DNA of 64,000 bases from Streptomyces ruber (GTDB lineage Bacteria > Actinomycetota > Actinomycetes > Streptomycetales > Streptomycetaceae), in assembly GCF_014648075.1 (NCBI RefSeq), contig NZ_BMQK01000019.1:48706-112705 (forward strand). Direction: 5' to 3'. A program made the translations under genes and the position numbers. This document shows, one piece after another, positions 1-9,604 of this stretch. Each line of letters starts with the position of its first letter. The first letter of the stretch is position 1. The notes below the pieces were generated by a model. It was not told the origin of the DNA and did not search any database. It saw only the letters and a list, made by a program, of their open reading frames with translations.

Positions 1-1985
1 CCGCTGAGCGTGGAGCCGTGGCTGGTGCGGGCCAGGTAGTGGTCGACGGTGCGCCGCCAGGTCCCCTCGTCGAGCCGGTGGCCGAGCCGGGCGAACAGTC
101 GGCGCAGTTCGGCCGGGGCGAAGAGGTAACCGAGCATCAGGACGTCGGCCTGTTTGGACGCGCGGTAGCGGTTGGAGGTGTCGCCCTCGGCCTCCAGGAT
201 GCGGTCCAGGCGCCGGATGTCGCCGTACGTCTTCCGGTAGCCGTCCCAGTCGAGTTCGGCCAGGTCGCCGTAGCCGGCGAACTGGCTGATCACGCCCTCG
301 TGGAAGGGCACGTGCAGAGTGCGGGAGACGGTGTCCCACCGGTCGAACTCGGCGTCGTCCAGGCAGGTGCGTTCGGCGAGTTCGCGGCGGCGCGGCTCGG
401 GAAGGGTGCGGAGCAGGTGCAGGGTGCGGTGGAGCACCCAGGCGGCGGTGACGTTGGTGTACGTGTTGTCGTCCAGGCCGGGCCGGTCCGCGCCGGGGTA
501 GGCGTCGTGGTACTCGTCCGGGCCGACCACCCCGCGGATGCGGTGCCGCCCCAACTGCTCGTCCCAGGTGGCCGAGTCCGCCCAGAAGCGGGCGATCTCC
601 AGCAGCATCTCGGCGCCCGCGGTGTGCAGGAACTCGGTGTCGCCGCTCGCCTCGCAGTACCGCACCACGTTGTACGCGACCGCCGAGCCGACGTGGTGCT
701 GGAGGTGGGAGTGGTCGGGCAGCCAGCGGCCCGAGCGCGGGTTCAGATGGAGCCGCTGGCTCTCCTCCCGGCCGTCGGTGCCGCTCTGCCACGGGTACAT
801 CGCGCCCTTGCGGCCCGCCTCCCGGGCCGCGGCGCGGGCCCGGTCCAGACGGCGGTGGCGGTAGCGCAGCAGCGCGCGGGAGACCTCGGGGAAGTGCAGG
901 TTCAGGTAGGGCAGGACGAACAGTTCGTCCCAGAAGACGTGGCCGCGGTAGGCCTCGCCGTGCAGGCCGCGGGCCGGCACGCCGACGTCGAGGTCGGCGG
1001 TGTGCGGGGAGAGGGTCTGCAGTACGTGGAAGAGGTGCAGGCGCAGGATGCGGCCCGCTTCCCCGGGCACGCGCAGTTCGGCCCGGCGCCACAGCAGGCC
1101 CCAGGCCGTCCGGTGCGAGGCCAGCAGTTCACGGAAGTCCGGCGCCGCGCCCGCCCGGTCCACGGCGGCCTGCAGCGGGTCGCTGATCGCCGTGTCGCGC
1201 GAGGTGTGCAGGGCGACGGTCTTGTCGACGGTGACGGGCCGCCCGGGTGGCAGGGGCAGGCGCAGTCGCTGGACGGCGCGCGAGGGCTCGGGGGCGTCCT
1301 CGGCCGGCGCCCGGGCCGTCAGCCGGGCGGCCATGCCGATCCGGATGTCCGAGGTGCGGGTGCGGCAGCGCAGCCACACCGTGCCGGGCGCGGCGGTCCC
1401 GGTGTGCACGTGGGTGAGGTGGCGGCCGTCCAGGTCGCGGTAGCGCGGCACTCCGGCGTTGGTGACGTTCCCGTCGAGCGCCGCCTCGATCTCCAGCTCA
1501 CCGGCAGCGGAGGAGCCCTCGGCCGTGAACTCGGTACGCAGGGCGGCGAGGTGCGGGTCGGCCATGTGGACGAGACGCTGCTGCCGCACGGACAGCGCCC
1601 CTCCCCCGCCGATGCCGTACCGGGTGCGGCGCTCCAGCAGTCCGGAGTCCAGGTGGAGGATCTGGTGGTGGCCGAGGACGGTCGCCGTGTCCGGGGTGAG
1701 CCACCGGCCGCCCGTGAGGCGGAAGCGCAGCGGCAGCCAGTCGGGCAGGTTGACCAGGTCCTCGTTCTCCACCCGGCGGCCCGCGACGTGGGAGGTGAGC
1801 CGGTCGTAGCAGCCGGCCGCGTACGTGCCCGGGTAGTGCACGTCGTCCGCGGCGCACTCGGGCAGCGCCCCGCGGGTGGCGAAGTATCCGTTGCCCAGCG
1901 TGCACAGCGACTCCCGCAGCCGCTCCTCCGCGGCACGGTAACCGTGGTACTCCCAGGTCCGGTCCGTCGCCACGGTCACGCTCAC
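1..1985 (-). CDS. Glycoside hydrolase family 65 phosphorylase (maltose/trehalose/kojibiose type), 3' end cut by window
   Basis: Cytosolic inverting disaccharide phosphorylase expected to split an alpha-glucoside with phosphate into beta-glucose 1-phosphate and glucose. The reading frame runs without a stop from a GTG at 1985 to the window edge, about 661 residues of a family usually near 780. Visible GH65 hallmarks are GLHGEAYRGHVFWDELF, VVGPDEYHD with the catalytic acid Glu, KQADV, and the phosphate-loop motif HGSTLS at the very edge. The GTG start overlaps the stop of the upstream universal stress protein gene (GTGA), so the two are probably co-transcribed. The usual partner, a beta-phosphoglucomutase, lies 27 kb away at 28871-29614. 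Substrate cannot be told from the sequence. Confidence 0.9.
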   Translation of the reverse strand, partial: MSVTVATDRTWEYHGYRAAEERLRESLCTLGNGYFATRGALPECAADDVHYPGTYAAGCYDRLTSHVAGRRVENEDLVNLPDWLPLRFRLTGGRWLTPDTATVLGHHQILHLDSGLLERRTRYGIGGGGALSVRQQRLVHMADPHLAALRTEFTAEGSSAAGELEIEAALDGNVTNAGVPRYRDLDGRHLTHVHTGTAAPGTVWLRCRTRTSDIRIGMAARLTARAPAEDAPEPSRAVQRLRLPLPPGRPVTVDKTVALHTSRDTAISDPLQAAVDRAGAAPDFRELLASHRTAWGLLWRRAELRVPGEAGRILRLHLFHVLQTLSPHTADLDVGVPARGLHGEAYRGHVFWDELFVLPYLNLHFPEVSRALLRYRHRRLDRARAAAREAGRKGAMYPWQSGTDGREESQRLHLNPRSGRWLPDHSHLQHHVGSAVAYNVVRYCEASGDTEFLHTAGAEMLLEIARFWADSATWDEQLGRHRIRGVVGPDEYHDAYPGADRPGLDDNTYTNVTAAWVLHRTLHLLRTLPEPRRRELAERTCLDDAEFDRWDTVSRTLHVPFHEGVISQFAGYGDLAELDWDGYRKTYGDIRRLDRILEAEGDTSNRYRASKQADVLMLGYLFAPAELRRLFARLGHRLDEGTWRRTVDHYLARTSHGSTLS

Positions 1986-2866
1986 ACGCGCTGCGGCACG
2001 ACGGCCACGGGGCACTGGGCGTGGTGCAGGAGGGTGTGGGCGATCCGGCCGAGCTGGAGGCCGACGTGGCCGTGCCGGCGCCGTGCTCCGACGACGACGA
2101 GGTCGGCGGCGGCCGAGCGGTGGACCAGGACCTTGCGGGCGGGCCCCTCGACCGTGGTCCGGTCCACCTGCACGCCGGGGTGGTCGGCGAGGGGGCCGCG
2201 GAGCAGCTCGTCCAGGCGGGTGCGGGCCTCCTCCTCGTGGTGCCGGGCCGGTGGTTCGGCGAGTGCGGGCACGTCGGCGGCGGTCTCGTACGCGGGGCAG
2301 CGCCAGGTCCGGACCGCGTCGAGGGGGCAGCCGCGGGCCTCGGCCTCCCGGAGGGCGAAGCGTGTCGCGTCCTCGCTGGTGGCGGGGTCTCCGGCACCGA
2401 GGAGGACGCGCCGGTGGGTGCCGGCCAGGCCGGGCCGGTCGCCGCGGACGACGACGACCGGGCAGTGCGCGCGGGCGGCGACGGCCAGGCCGACGGAGCC
2501 GAGCAGCAGTCCCGCCAGCTCGCCGCGGCCCCGCGACCCGGTGATCAGGGCGGTGGCGTTGTCGCCCGCGTCGAGGAGGGCGTCCGCCGCGGCGGCCGGG
2601 ACGATGTCGGTGGAGAGCTTCACCTCGGGGTTGCGGCGCCGGGCGCGCTCGGCGGCGGAGGCGACGATGTGTTCGGCCATCACCTGCTCGGCGGGGCGCT
2701 GGGGACTGTACGACGGCACCATGCCCTCGTAGCGTTCCCAGAGGGAGGCGTACACGAGTCGCAGCGGGAGACCGTGCCGGGCGGCCTCGTCCACCGCCCA
2801 GTCCACCGCCGCGAGGCTGCCGTCCGAGCCGTCGACGCCCACGACCAGGGGCAGTTCCAGCGTCAT
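1982..2866 (-). CDS. Universal stress protein, two tandem UspA domains
   Basis: 294 residues with two UspA domains, the first beginning LPLVVGVDGSDGS and the second around residue 150. Each ends in the ATP-binding type glycine loop (GSRGRGELAGLLLGS in the first, GARRRHGHVGLQLG in the second). Tandem-domain Usp proteins are core members of the DosR regulon in mycobacteria and of the equivalent hypoxia regulon in Streptomyces. The ATG at 2866 was chosen because it begins exactly at the domain. The gene is divergent from the hydrogenase endopeptidase gene and has the tandem-box promoter at 2917-2983. The precise molecular role of these proteins is not settled; binding of nucleotide and a stress or dormancy function are inferred from the family. 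Confidence 0.9.
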   Translation of the reverse strand: MTLELPLVVGVDGSDGSLAAVDWAVDEAARHGLPLRLVYASLWERYEGMVPSYSPQRPAEQVMAEHIVASAAERARRRNPEVKLSTDIVPAAAADALLDAGDNATALITGSRGRGELAGLLLGSVGLAVAARAHCPVVVVRGDRPGLAGTHRRVLLGAGDPATSEDATRFALREAEARGCPLDAVRTWRCPAYETAADVPALAEPPARHHEEEARTRLDELLRGPLADHPGVQVDRTTVEGPARKVLVHRSAAADLVVVGARRRHGHVGLQLGRIAHTLLHHAQCPVAVVPQRV

Positions 2867-2916
2867 CGTTCCCCACCGCCTCGTCGTCGGGCCGTCCGCG
2901 GTCTCGTTCCTCTCCC

Positions 2917-2983
2917 ACCGTGGGCCCGGCGGGCGGCCGGGCGCGAGGGGCTGTTCGGCCCCGGCCGGGGACGTTCGGCCCCT
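2917..2983 (-). promoter_or_regulatory. DosR/OsdR-like tandem-box promoter for the Usp-GH65 operon
   Basis: Two 16-bp imperfect palindromes, 2967-2982 (GGGGCCGAACGTCCCC read toward the gene) and 2947-2962 (GGGGCCGAACAGCCCC), are separated by 4 bp. After a 24-bp gap comes a hexamer CACGGT at 2917-2922. The same layout recurs at 6221, 20800, 25064 and 26278. It resembles the GGGAC-N-GTCCC boxes bound by DosR/DevR. The boxes could also serve the divergent endopeptidase-hypF-hypC operon. Confidence 0.6.
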
Positions 2984-3065
2984 GCCGCCGCGCGTCCGTC
3001 GGCGCCCAGGGTGAGCGCACAGCCCTGTGTGCTGTGCGAAGCATGCGAGGTGAAGGAGCGAGGCC

Positions 3066-3581
3066 ATGGACGGGGCTTCCGGGATCGTCGTCATCGGCGT
3101 CGGGAACGAGTTCCGTCACGACGACGGGGTGGGCTGTGCCGTGCTCGCGCGCCTCGCGGAGCGCGCCGCCGGGCGGCCACCGCTGCCACCGCTGCCGCCC
3201 GGCACCGTGCTGACGGCCTGCGACGGCGATCCGGCGCGGCTGCTGGGGCTGTGGGAGAACGCCGGGCTCGCGGTCGTGGTCGACGCCGCGCGCGCCGAAC
3301 CGTCCCGCCCCGGCCGCGTCCACCGGCTCGTCCTGGACGCCGCGCGGCCGGGCCGGAGTGCCACGGCGACCAGCTCACACGGGCTGGGCCTGGGCGACGC
3401 CGTCGAACTGTCCCGGGTCCTGGGCCGGCTGCCGGACCGGCTCGTGGTGTACGCCGTCGAGGGCGCCGACCGGTCGCCGGGCAAGGGCCTGTCCGCCCCG
3501 GTGGCGGCGCGCGTGGACGCGCTGGCCCGCGATGTCGTGGAGGAGGCCGTACGGTACGACGCGGGTGCGGAGGGGTCGTGA
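3066..3581 (+). CDS. [NiFe]-hydrogenase maturation endopeptidase (HyaD/HycI/HupD family)
   Basis: 171-residue protease that removes the C-terminal peptide of the hydrogenase large subunit after nickel insertion. The family signature GVGNEFRHDDGVG sits near the N-terminus with its metal-binding Glu. An Asp in VVVDAARA and a His in SSHGLGL occupy the positions of the other two metal ligands. The ATG at 3066 follows a GAAGGAGCG ribosome binding site. The stop overlaps the hypF start by 4 bp, so this is the first gene of endopeptidase-hypF-hypC. The obvious substrate is HyhL (9601-10941), which carries an uncleaved nine-residue tail. Confidence 0.9.
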   Translation: MDGASGIVVIGVGNEFRHDDGVGCAVLARLAERAAGRPPLPPLPPGTVLTACDGDPARLLGLWENAGLAVVVDAARAEPSRPGRVHRLVLDAARPGRSATATSSHGLGLGDAVELSRVLGRLPDRLVVYAVEGADRSPGKGLSAPVAARVDALARDVVEEAVRYDAGAEGS

Positions 3582-5887
3582 AGGGCCGGCGTGTGACCCG
3601 GCGCATCGAGGTGTTCGGCCGCGTCCAGGGCGTCGGCTTCCGGCCCTGGGTGCACCGGGCGGCGACCGGGCTCGGGCTGGACGGATGGGTCCGCAATGTC
3701 GACGGCCATGTCGAACTCGCCGCCGCCGGCAGCCCTGGCGCACTCGACGAGCTGGTGCTGCGGCTGCGCGGGCATCCGCCGCCGCTCGCCGTCGTCCGCC
3801 GGGTACGGGTGACGGACTTCCCCGGTGAGGAGACGCCCGCCGGCAGCGGGTTCGCCGTCGTGCCCAGCCGGGCGGACCCGGCCGCCGCGCCGCGGGAGAT
3901 CCCGCCGGACGCGGCCGTCTGCGACGCGTGCCTGCGCGAGCTGCTCGACCCGCACGACCGGCGCCACCGCCACCCGTTCATCAACTGCACCGACTGTGGT
4001 CCGCGCGCCACCATCGTCGAGGACCTGCCCTACGACCGCGAGCGCACCACCATGCGCCGCTTCCCGCTGTGCCCCGCCTGCGCGGCCGAGTACGCGGACC
4101 CCGGCGACCGGCGCTTCCACGCCGAGCCGCTGGCCTGCCCGGCGTGCGGCCCCCGGCTCGCCTGGGACGGCCTGACCGGGGAGGAGGCGCTGCGGGCGGC
4201 GGTGGAGGCGGTCGCGAACGGCGGCATCGTCGCGGTGAAGGGGCTCGGCGGCTACCAGCTGGTGTGCGACGCCACCGATCCGGCGGCGGTGGCCGCGCTG
4301 CGGCAGCGCAAGCGCCGGCCCGCCAAGCCGTTCGCCGTCATGGCGCGCGACCTCGACGCCGTCCGGCGCCTGGCGTACGTCGGCCGTACGGAGGAGGCCG
4401 TGCTGACGTCGCCGCAGCGGCCCGTCGTCCTGCTGCGGGCGCGGCGCGCCGGAACGCCGGTCACCCCGCAGGTGCGTCCCGGCACCGGGCGCGTCGGCCT
4501 GTTCCTGCCCACCACCGGGCTGCACCACCTCCTCCTGCGCGCGCTGGACCGGCCGCTGGTCGTCACCAGCGGCAACCGCGCCGACGAGCCCATCGCCACG
4601 GACGACACCGAAGCCCGGCGCGTGCTGGGCGCGGTCGCGGACGGCTTCCTCACCCACGACCGGCCCGTCCGCGCCCGCTACGACGACTCCGTCGTCCACG
4701 TCGTACGGCGCGACGTGCTCGTGCTGCGGCGGGCGCGCGGGTACGCCCCCGCGCCCCTGGTGCTGCCGGTTCCCGCTCCGCTCCCGCTGGTGGGGGCCGG
4801 TGCCCAGCTCAAGCACGCGTTCGCGCTGGCCGAGCACGGCCGGGCCCATCTCGCGGCACACACGGGAGACCTGGCGGACGCGGCGACGTACGACGCCTTC
4901 GAGGCCTCCTACGCGCACCTGAGCCGCCTCACCGGAATCGTCCCGCGGGTGGCCGCCCACGACCTGCACCCCGGCTATCTGTCCACGCAGTGGGCGCGCG
5001 CCGGGCCCTTCGAGCGCCGGGTCCCGGTGCAGCACCATCATGCGCACGTGGCCGCCGTCGCCGCCGAGCACGGCCTGACCGGGCCGTTCGTCGGCGTCGC
5101 CTACGACGGCCTCGGCGTCGGGGACGACGGCACGCTGTGGGGCGGTGAGGTGCTCGCCGCCGACCTGACGGGGTACCGCCGCGTGGGGCGCTTCGCGCGG
5201 GCGCCGCTGCCCGGCGGCGAGGCCGCCGTCCGGCACCCCGCGCGGATGGCGCTCGGCTACCTGTTCGGCGCGGAGCCGCTGGGCGCCCCGCCGCCCGCGC
5301 CGTGGCTCACCCGGCCGTTCACCGACCGCCTCGACCCGCATCTGACGCCTCTGGTGCGGGCCGTGGTGGAGCGCCGGGTCAACTGCCCGCCGGCCTCCAG
5401 CGCGGGCCGGCTGTTCGACGCGGCGGCGAGTCTGCTCGGTCTCGGGGACACGGTGTCGTACGAGGGGCAGGCGGCCGTCGCCCTGGAGAGCGCCGCGGGC
5501 GGCCTGCGGGCCGGTGCGCTGCCGTGGCGGCTGGTGCGGGTGGACGGTCTGTGGGTGTACGACCCCAGCACGACCCTCACCGCCCTCCTCGAAGGGCTCG
5601 TGGACGGCACCCCGGTGCCGCGTCTCGCCGCCGCCTTCCACACGGCCGTCGCCGAGGTCACCGCCGCACTGGTCGAACGGGCCGTGGCCGACGGCGCCCC
5701 GCCCACCGTGTGCCTGGGCGGCGGCTGCTTCCAGAACCGGCGCCTGCTGACCGACGTGCGGCGGCTGCTGCGCGCGCAGGGGCTGCGGGTCCTGACGGGC
5801 CGTGCGGTCCCGGTGAACGACGGCGGCATCGGTTACGGGCAGGCGGCGGTGGCGTCCGCCCTGCTCGCCGAGGACAGGAAGGGGTGA
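3578..5887 (+). CDS. hypF: Carbamoyltransferase HypF
   Basis: 769 residues, full length for the family. HypF converts carbamoyl phosphate and ATP into the thiocarboxamide on HypE that becomes the cyanide ligands of the NiFe site. Order of domains: acylphosphatase-like (GRVQGVGFRPWV, residues about 9-95); two zinc-finger halves (CDACLREL to CTDCGPR, CPACAAEY to CPACGPR); YrdC-like domain (about 195-370); and a Kae1-like carbamoyltransferase domain with the metal-binding HHHAHVAAV and the C-terminal GGGCFQN. The GTG at 3578 overlaps the endopeptidase stop and is chosen over the much longer upstream open frame because the acylphosphatase domain starts here. Confidence 0.96.
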   Translation: MKGRRVTRRIEVFGRVQGVGFRPWVHRAATGLGLDGWVRNVDGHVELAAAGSPGALDELVLRLRGHPPPLAVVRRVRVTDFPGEETPAGSGFAVVPSRADPAAAPREIPPDAAVCDACLRELLDPHDRRHRHPFINCTDCGPRATIVEDLPYDRERTTMRRFPLCPACAAEYADPGDRRFHAEPLACPACGPRLAWDGLTGEEALRAAVEAVANGGIVAVKGLGGYQLVCDATDPAAVAALRQRKRRPAKPFAVMARDLDAVRRLAYVGRTEEAVLTSPQRPVVLLRARRAGTPVTPQVRPGTGRVGLFLPTTGLHHLLLRALDRPLVVTSGNRADEPIATDDTEARRVLGAVADGFLTHDRPVRARYDDSVVHVVRRDVLVLRRARGYAPAPLVLPVPAPLPLVGAGAQLKHAFALAEHGRAHLAAHTGDLADAATYDAFEASYAHLSRLTGIVPRVAAHDLHPGYLSTQWARAGPFERRVPVQHHHAHVAAVAAEHGLTGPFVGVAYDGLGVGDDGTLWGGEVLAADLTGYRRVGRFARAPLPGGEAAVRHPARMALGYLFGAEPLGAPPPAPWLTRPFTDRLDPHLTPLVRAVVERRVNCPPASSAGRLFDAAASLLGLGDTVSYEGQAAVALESAAGGLRAGALPWRLVRVDGLWVYDPSTTLTALLEGLVDGTPVPRLAAAFHTAVAEVTAALVERAVADGAPPTVCLGGGCFQNRRLLTDVRRLLRAQGLRVLTGRAVPVNDGGIGYGQAAVASALLAEDRKG

Positions 5888-5892
5888 GCGCG

Positions 5893-6171
5893 ATGTGTCT
5901 GGGCATTCCCGGCCGGATCCTCGACGTCCGCGACGACGCGGGCCTGCGGATGGGCACGGTCGACTTCGGCGGCGTACGCCGGGAGGTGTGCCTCGCCTGC
6001 ACGCCGCGGGCGGGCGTCGGCGCGTACGTCGTGGTGCATGTCGGTTTCGCCATCACGGAGGTCGACGAGGCCGAGGCCGCGCGCACGCTGGAGGTGCTGC
6101 GGACCATGGCGGACACGGTGGCGGGTGAACTGGGGGAGCCGCTGCCGGTTCGTCCGGGAGCGCCCGGCTGA
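5893..6171 (+). CDS. hypC: Hydrogenase assembly chaperone HypC/HybG
   Basis: 92 residues beginning MCLGIPG, with the invariant Cys2 that holds the Fe(CN)2CO unit with HypD and delivers it to the large-subunit precursor. It starts 5 bp after the hypF stop and is translationally close-coupled. Length is normal for HypC. The C-terminal third is the usual helical segment. It is the last gene of the endopeptidase-hypF-hypC transcript; the hydrogenase structural operon follows from its own promoter 50 bp downstream. Confidence 0.95.
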   Translation: MCLGIPGRILDVRDDAGLRMGTVDFGGVRREVCLACTPRAGVGAYVVVHVGFAITEVDEAEAARTLEVLRTMADTVAGELGEPLPVRPGAPG

Positions 6172-6220
6172 AGGGTCGGCTCCCCCGGCCGGCGGGGTTC
6201 CGGCGGCTTCGAGGCCGATG

Positions 6221-6286
6221 AGGGCCGTTCGGCCCTTGGCCGGGTCCGGTCAGCCCGTGGTGCCCGGTGCCGGGCGGGCCCATGCT
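6221..6286 (+). promoter_or_regulatory. DosR/OsdR-like tandem-box promoter of the hydrogenase operon
   Basis: Box 1 at 6221-6236 (AGGGCCGTTCGGCCCT) is almost a perfect palindrome. Box 2 at 6241-6256 (CGGGTCCGGTCAGCCC) follows after 4 bp. A CATGCT hexamer at 6281-6286 lies 24 bp further on and could be the -10 element, about 40 bp before the hyhB start. The geometry matches the promoters at 2917, 20800, 25064 and 26278. Confidence 0.65.
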
Positions 6287-6326
6287 GGAGTCGGCAGCCT
6301 TCCGGCCCCTTTCTCGGGAGGGCACG

Positions 6327-7531
<1,205 letters not shown>

Positions 7532-7535
<4 letters not shown>

Positions 7536-7987
7536 CCTCCACCACCCTGGCCGCGGCCCTCCCGGCCGAGCACCGCGAGCGGCTGATGCGGCTCGCCCGC
7601 GAGGTCTCCTTCCCGGCGGGCGCCCGCCTGTTCGAGGAGGGCCGGCGCGCCGAACGGTTCTGGATCGTGCGCACCGGGACGGTCGTGCTCGACGTGCACG
7701 TCCCCGGCCGGCGGGCCGCCGTCGTGGAGTCGCTGGGGCACGGGGAACTGGTGGGCTGGTCCTGGCACGTCCCGCCGTACGTGTGGCACCTGGGCGCGGA
7801 GGCGCTGAGCCCGGTGCGGGCGTGGGAGTTCGACGCGGCAACCGTGCGGGAGCTGTGCGCGCGGGACGCCGCGTTCGGCCGCGCGGTCGCGGAGTGGGTC
7901 GGCCGGGTGGTCGCCGACCGGCTGCGCGCGGCGCGGATCCGGCTGCTCGACCTGTACGGGCCCTGCGGCAGCGGGAGCCGGCCATGA
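7532..7987 (+). CDS. HoxI-like cyclic-nucleotide-binding-fold protein in the hydrogenase operon
   Basis: 151 residues forming only the Crp/Fnr-type sensor barrel (FPAGARLFEEGRRAERFWIVRTG; SLGHGELVGWSW) and the start of a dimerisation helix. There is no helix-turn-helix, so it is unlikely to be a transcription factor. It overlaps hyhB and hyhG by 4 bp on each side, so it is made in step with the two electron-transfer subunits. Known precedent: HoxI of the Ralstonia eutropha NAD-reducing hydrogenase is a stand-alone cNMP-fold subunit linked to NADPH-dependent activation. A similar role here is inference. The alternative is a cAMP- or ligand-responsive regulator of the complex. Confidence 0.8.
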
Positions 7988-8808
7988 CCGAGGTGCCCCT
8001 GCCGTACCGGGTGACCCGGGTGCACCGGGAGACGGCCGACACGGTCACCCTCGCCCTCGTGCCGGCCGGTCCGGCGGCGTCGGCGCCGTTCGTTCCCGGC
8101 CAGTTCGCCATGGTGTACGCCTTCGGGGTCGGGGAGATCCCCGTCTCGGTGTCCCGCATCGGCCGCCGGACGCTCCACCACACGGTCCGCTCGGTCGGCG
8201 CGGTGTCGGCGGCGCTGTGCGCGCTGCGGCCGGGTGCCCGGGTCGGGCTGCGCGGCCCCTTCGGCACCGGCTGGGAGCTCGGCCGGGCGGCCGGGCAGGA
8301 CCTCCTGGTGGTCGCGGGCGGCATCGGGCTGGCCCCGCTGCGGCCGCTGGTGCTTCAGGCGCTCGCCGCCCGGAGCCGTTACGGGCGGCTGAACCTGCTG
8401 GTCGGCGCCCGCACCCCTGGTGACCTGCTGTACGCCCGGCAGCTCCGGTCCTGGACGGCGCAGCGCGCTCTGCGGCACTGCGCGGTGACCGTCGACCGCT
8501 CCGCGGACGGGGACGGCTGGTGGGGTCACGTGGGCCTGGTCACCGCCCTGCTGAAGCACGCCGCGTTCGCGCCGGAGAACACCACGGCGTTCCTCTGCGG
8601 TCCTGAGGTGATGATCCGGGCGACCGCCCGGGACCTGCTGCACCGGGGACTGCCTCCGCGGCGCGTGCGGGTGTCGCTGGAGCGCAACATGCGCTGCGCC
8701 ACCGGACACTGCGGGCACTGCCAGCTCGGCGGCGTCCTGCTGTGCCGCGACGGCCCGGTGATCGGCTGGGACCGGGCTGAAGCCCTGTGCTCCGTGAGGG
8801 AGTTGTGA
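7984..8808 (+). CDS. hyhG: Hydrogenase flavin (gamma) subunit, FAD/NAD(P)-binding reductase
   Basis: 274 residues of the ferredoxin-NADP reductase superfamily. An N-terminal FAD-binding barrel (FVPGQFAMVYAFG, then GLRGPFGTGW) is followed by a Rossmann NAD(P) domain (VAGGIGLAPLRPLV). The C-terminal cysteine motif CATGHCGHCQLGGVLLC is the 2Fe-2S site of the family. It exchanges electrons with NAD(P)H and is the catalytic partner of HyhB. ATG overlaps the previous stop; the next gene begins within 2 bp. Choice of NAD versus NADP cannot be read safely. Confidence 0.92.
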   Translation: MTEVPLPYRVTRVHRETADTVTLALVPAGPAASAPFVPGQFAMVYAFGVGEIPVSVSRIGRRTLHHTVRSVGAVSAALCALRPGARVGLRGPFGTGWELGRAAGQDLLVVAGGIGLAPLRPLVLQALAARSRYGRLNLLVGARTPGDLLYARQLRSWTAQRALRHCAVTVDRSADGDGWWGHVGLVTALLKHAAFAPENTTAFLCGPEVMIRATARDLLHRGLPPRRVRVSLERNMRCATGHCGHCQLGGVLLCRDGPVIGWDRAEALCSVREL

Positions 8809-8809
8809 C

Positions 8810-9604
8810 ATGACCGCTCCGTCACCGGCCGCGCCCACGCTCGCGGTGTTCAAGCTGGCGTCCTGCGACGGCTGCCAGCTCACCCTGCTCGACTGCGAGG
8901 ACGAGCTCCTCGCCCTCACCGGGCGCGTCGGGATCGCCCACTTCCTGGAGGCGTCCGGCGCGGTCGCGCCCGGTCCGTACGATCTCGGGCTGGTCGAAGG
9001 GTCGGTCACCACGCCGGACGACGCCCGGCGGATCCGGGAGATCCGCGCGCGGTGCCGGGTGCTCGTGACGATCGGCGCGTGCGCCACCGCCGGCGGCATC
9101 CAGGCGCTGCGGAACTTCGCCGACGTCGAGGAGTTCCGCCGTACGGTGTACGCCCGGCCCGACTACATCGAGACCCTGGCCACCTCCACGCCCGTGTCGG
9201 CCCATGTGGACGTCGACTTCGAGCTGCGCGGCTGCCCGATCGACCGCGGGCAGCTGCTGGAGGTCCTCACCGCGTTCCTCGCCGGGCGCAGGCCCGACGT
9301 GCCGGACCACAGCGTGTGCTTCCAGTGCAAGCGGCGCGGCACGGTGTGCGTCACCGTCGCCCACGGCACGCCCTGCCTCGGGCCGGTCACCCACGCCGGG
9401 TGCGGGGCGATCTGCCCGGCGTACGGGCGCGGTTGCTACGGCTGCTTCGGGCCGTCCGGGTCGGTGAACCTGCCCGCGTCGATTCCGCTGCTGCACCGCG
9501 ACGGGCTGGAAGACCGCGCCACGGAGCGTCTTCTGCGGACGTTCAACGCCGCTGCCTTCGACGGGCTCGACGCATGCCACGAGGACGAGGAGGTACGGCC
9601 GTGA
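8810..9604 (+). CDS. hyhS: [NiFe]-hydrogenase small subunit (group 3)
   Basis: 264 residues without Tat signal or membrane anchor, as expected for a cytosolic group 3 enzyme. Proximal-cluster cysteines are visible in KLASCDGCQLTLLD, GACATAGG and RGCPIDRGQ. The C-terminal part has the dense motifs CFQCKRRGTVC and CGAICPAYGRGCYGCFG that hold the medial and distal clusters. The ATG at 8810 sits 2 bp after hyhG. The stop overlaps the GTG start of the large subunit. It links the NiFe centre to HyhB. Confidence 0.95.
   Translation: MTAPSPAAPTLAVFKLASCDGCQLTLLDCEDELLALTGRVGIAHFLEASGAVAPGPYDLGLVEGSVTTPDDARRIREIRARCRVLVTIGACATAGGIQALRNFADVEEFRRTVYARPDYIETLATSTPVSAHVDVDFELRGCPIDRGQLLEVLTAFLAGRRPDVPDHSVCFQCKRRGTVCVTVAHGTPCLGPVTHAGCGAICPAYGRGCYGCFGPSGSVNLPASIPLLHRDGLEDRATERLLRTFNAAAFDGLDACHEDEEVRP

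Noticed and set aside
18..2732. Long plus-strand open frame of 904 codons
   Set aside because: It is antisense to GH65 and Usp genes with clear motifs and has no domain similarity; a GC-bias shadow.
3116..5641. 841-codon minus-strand open frame
   Set aside because: Antisense to hypF, low-complexity Arg/Gly/Ala composition, no motifs.
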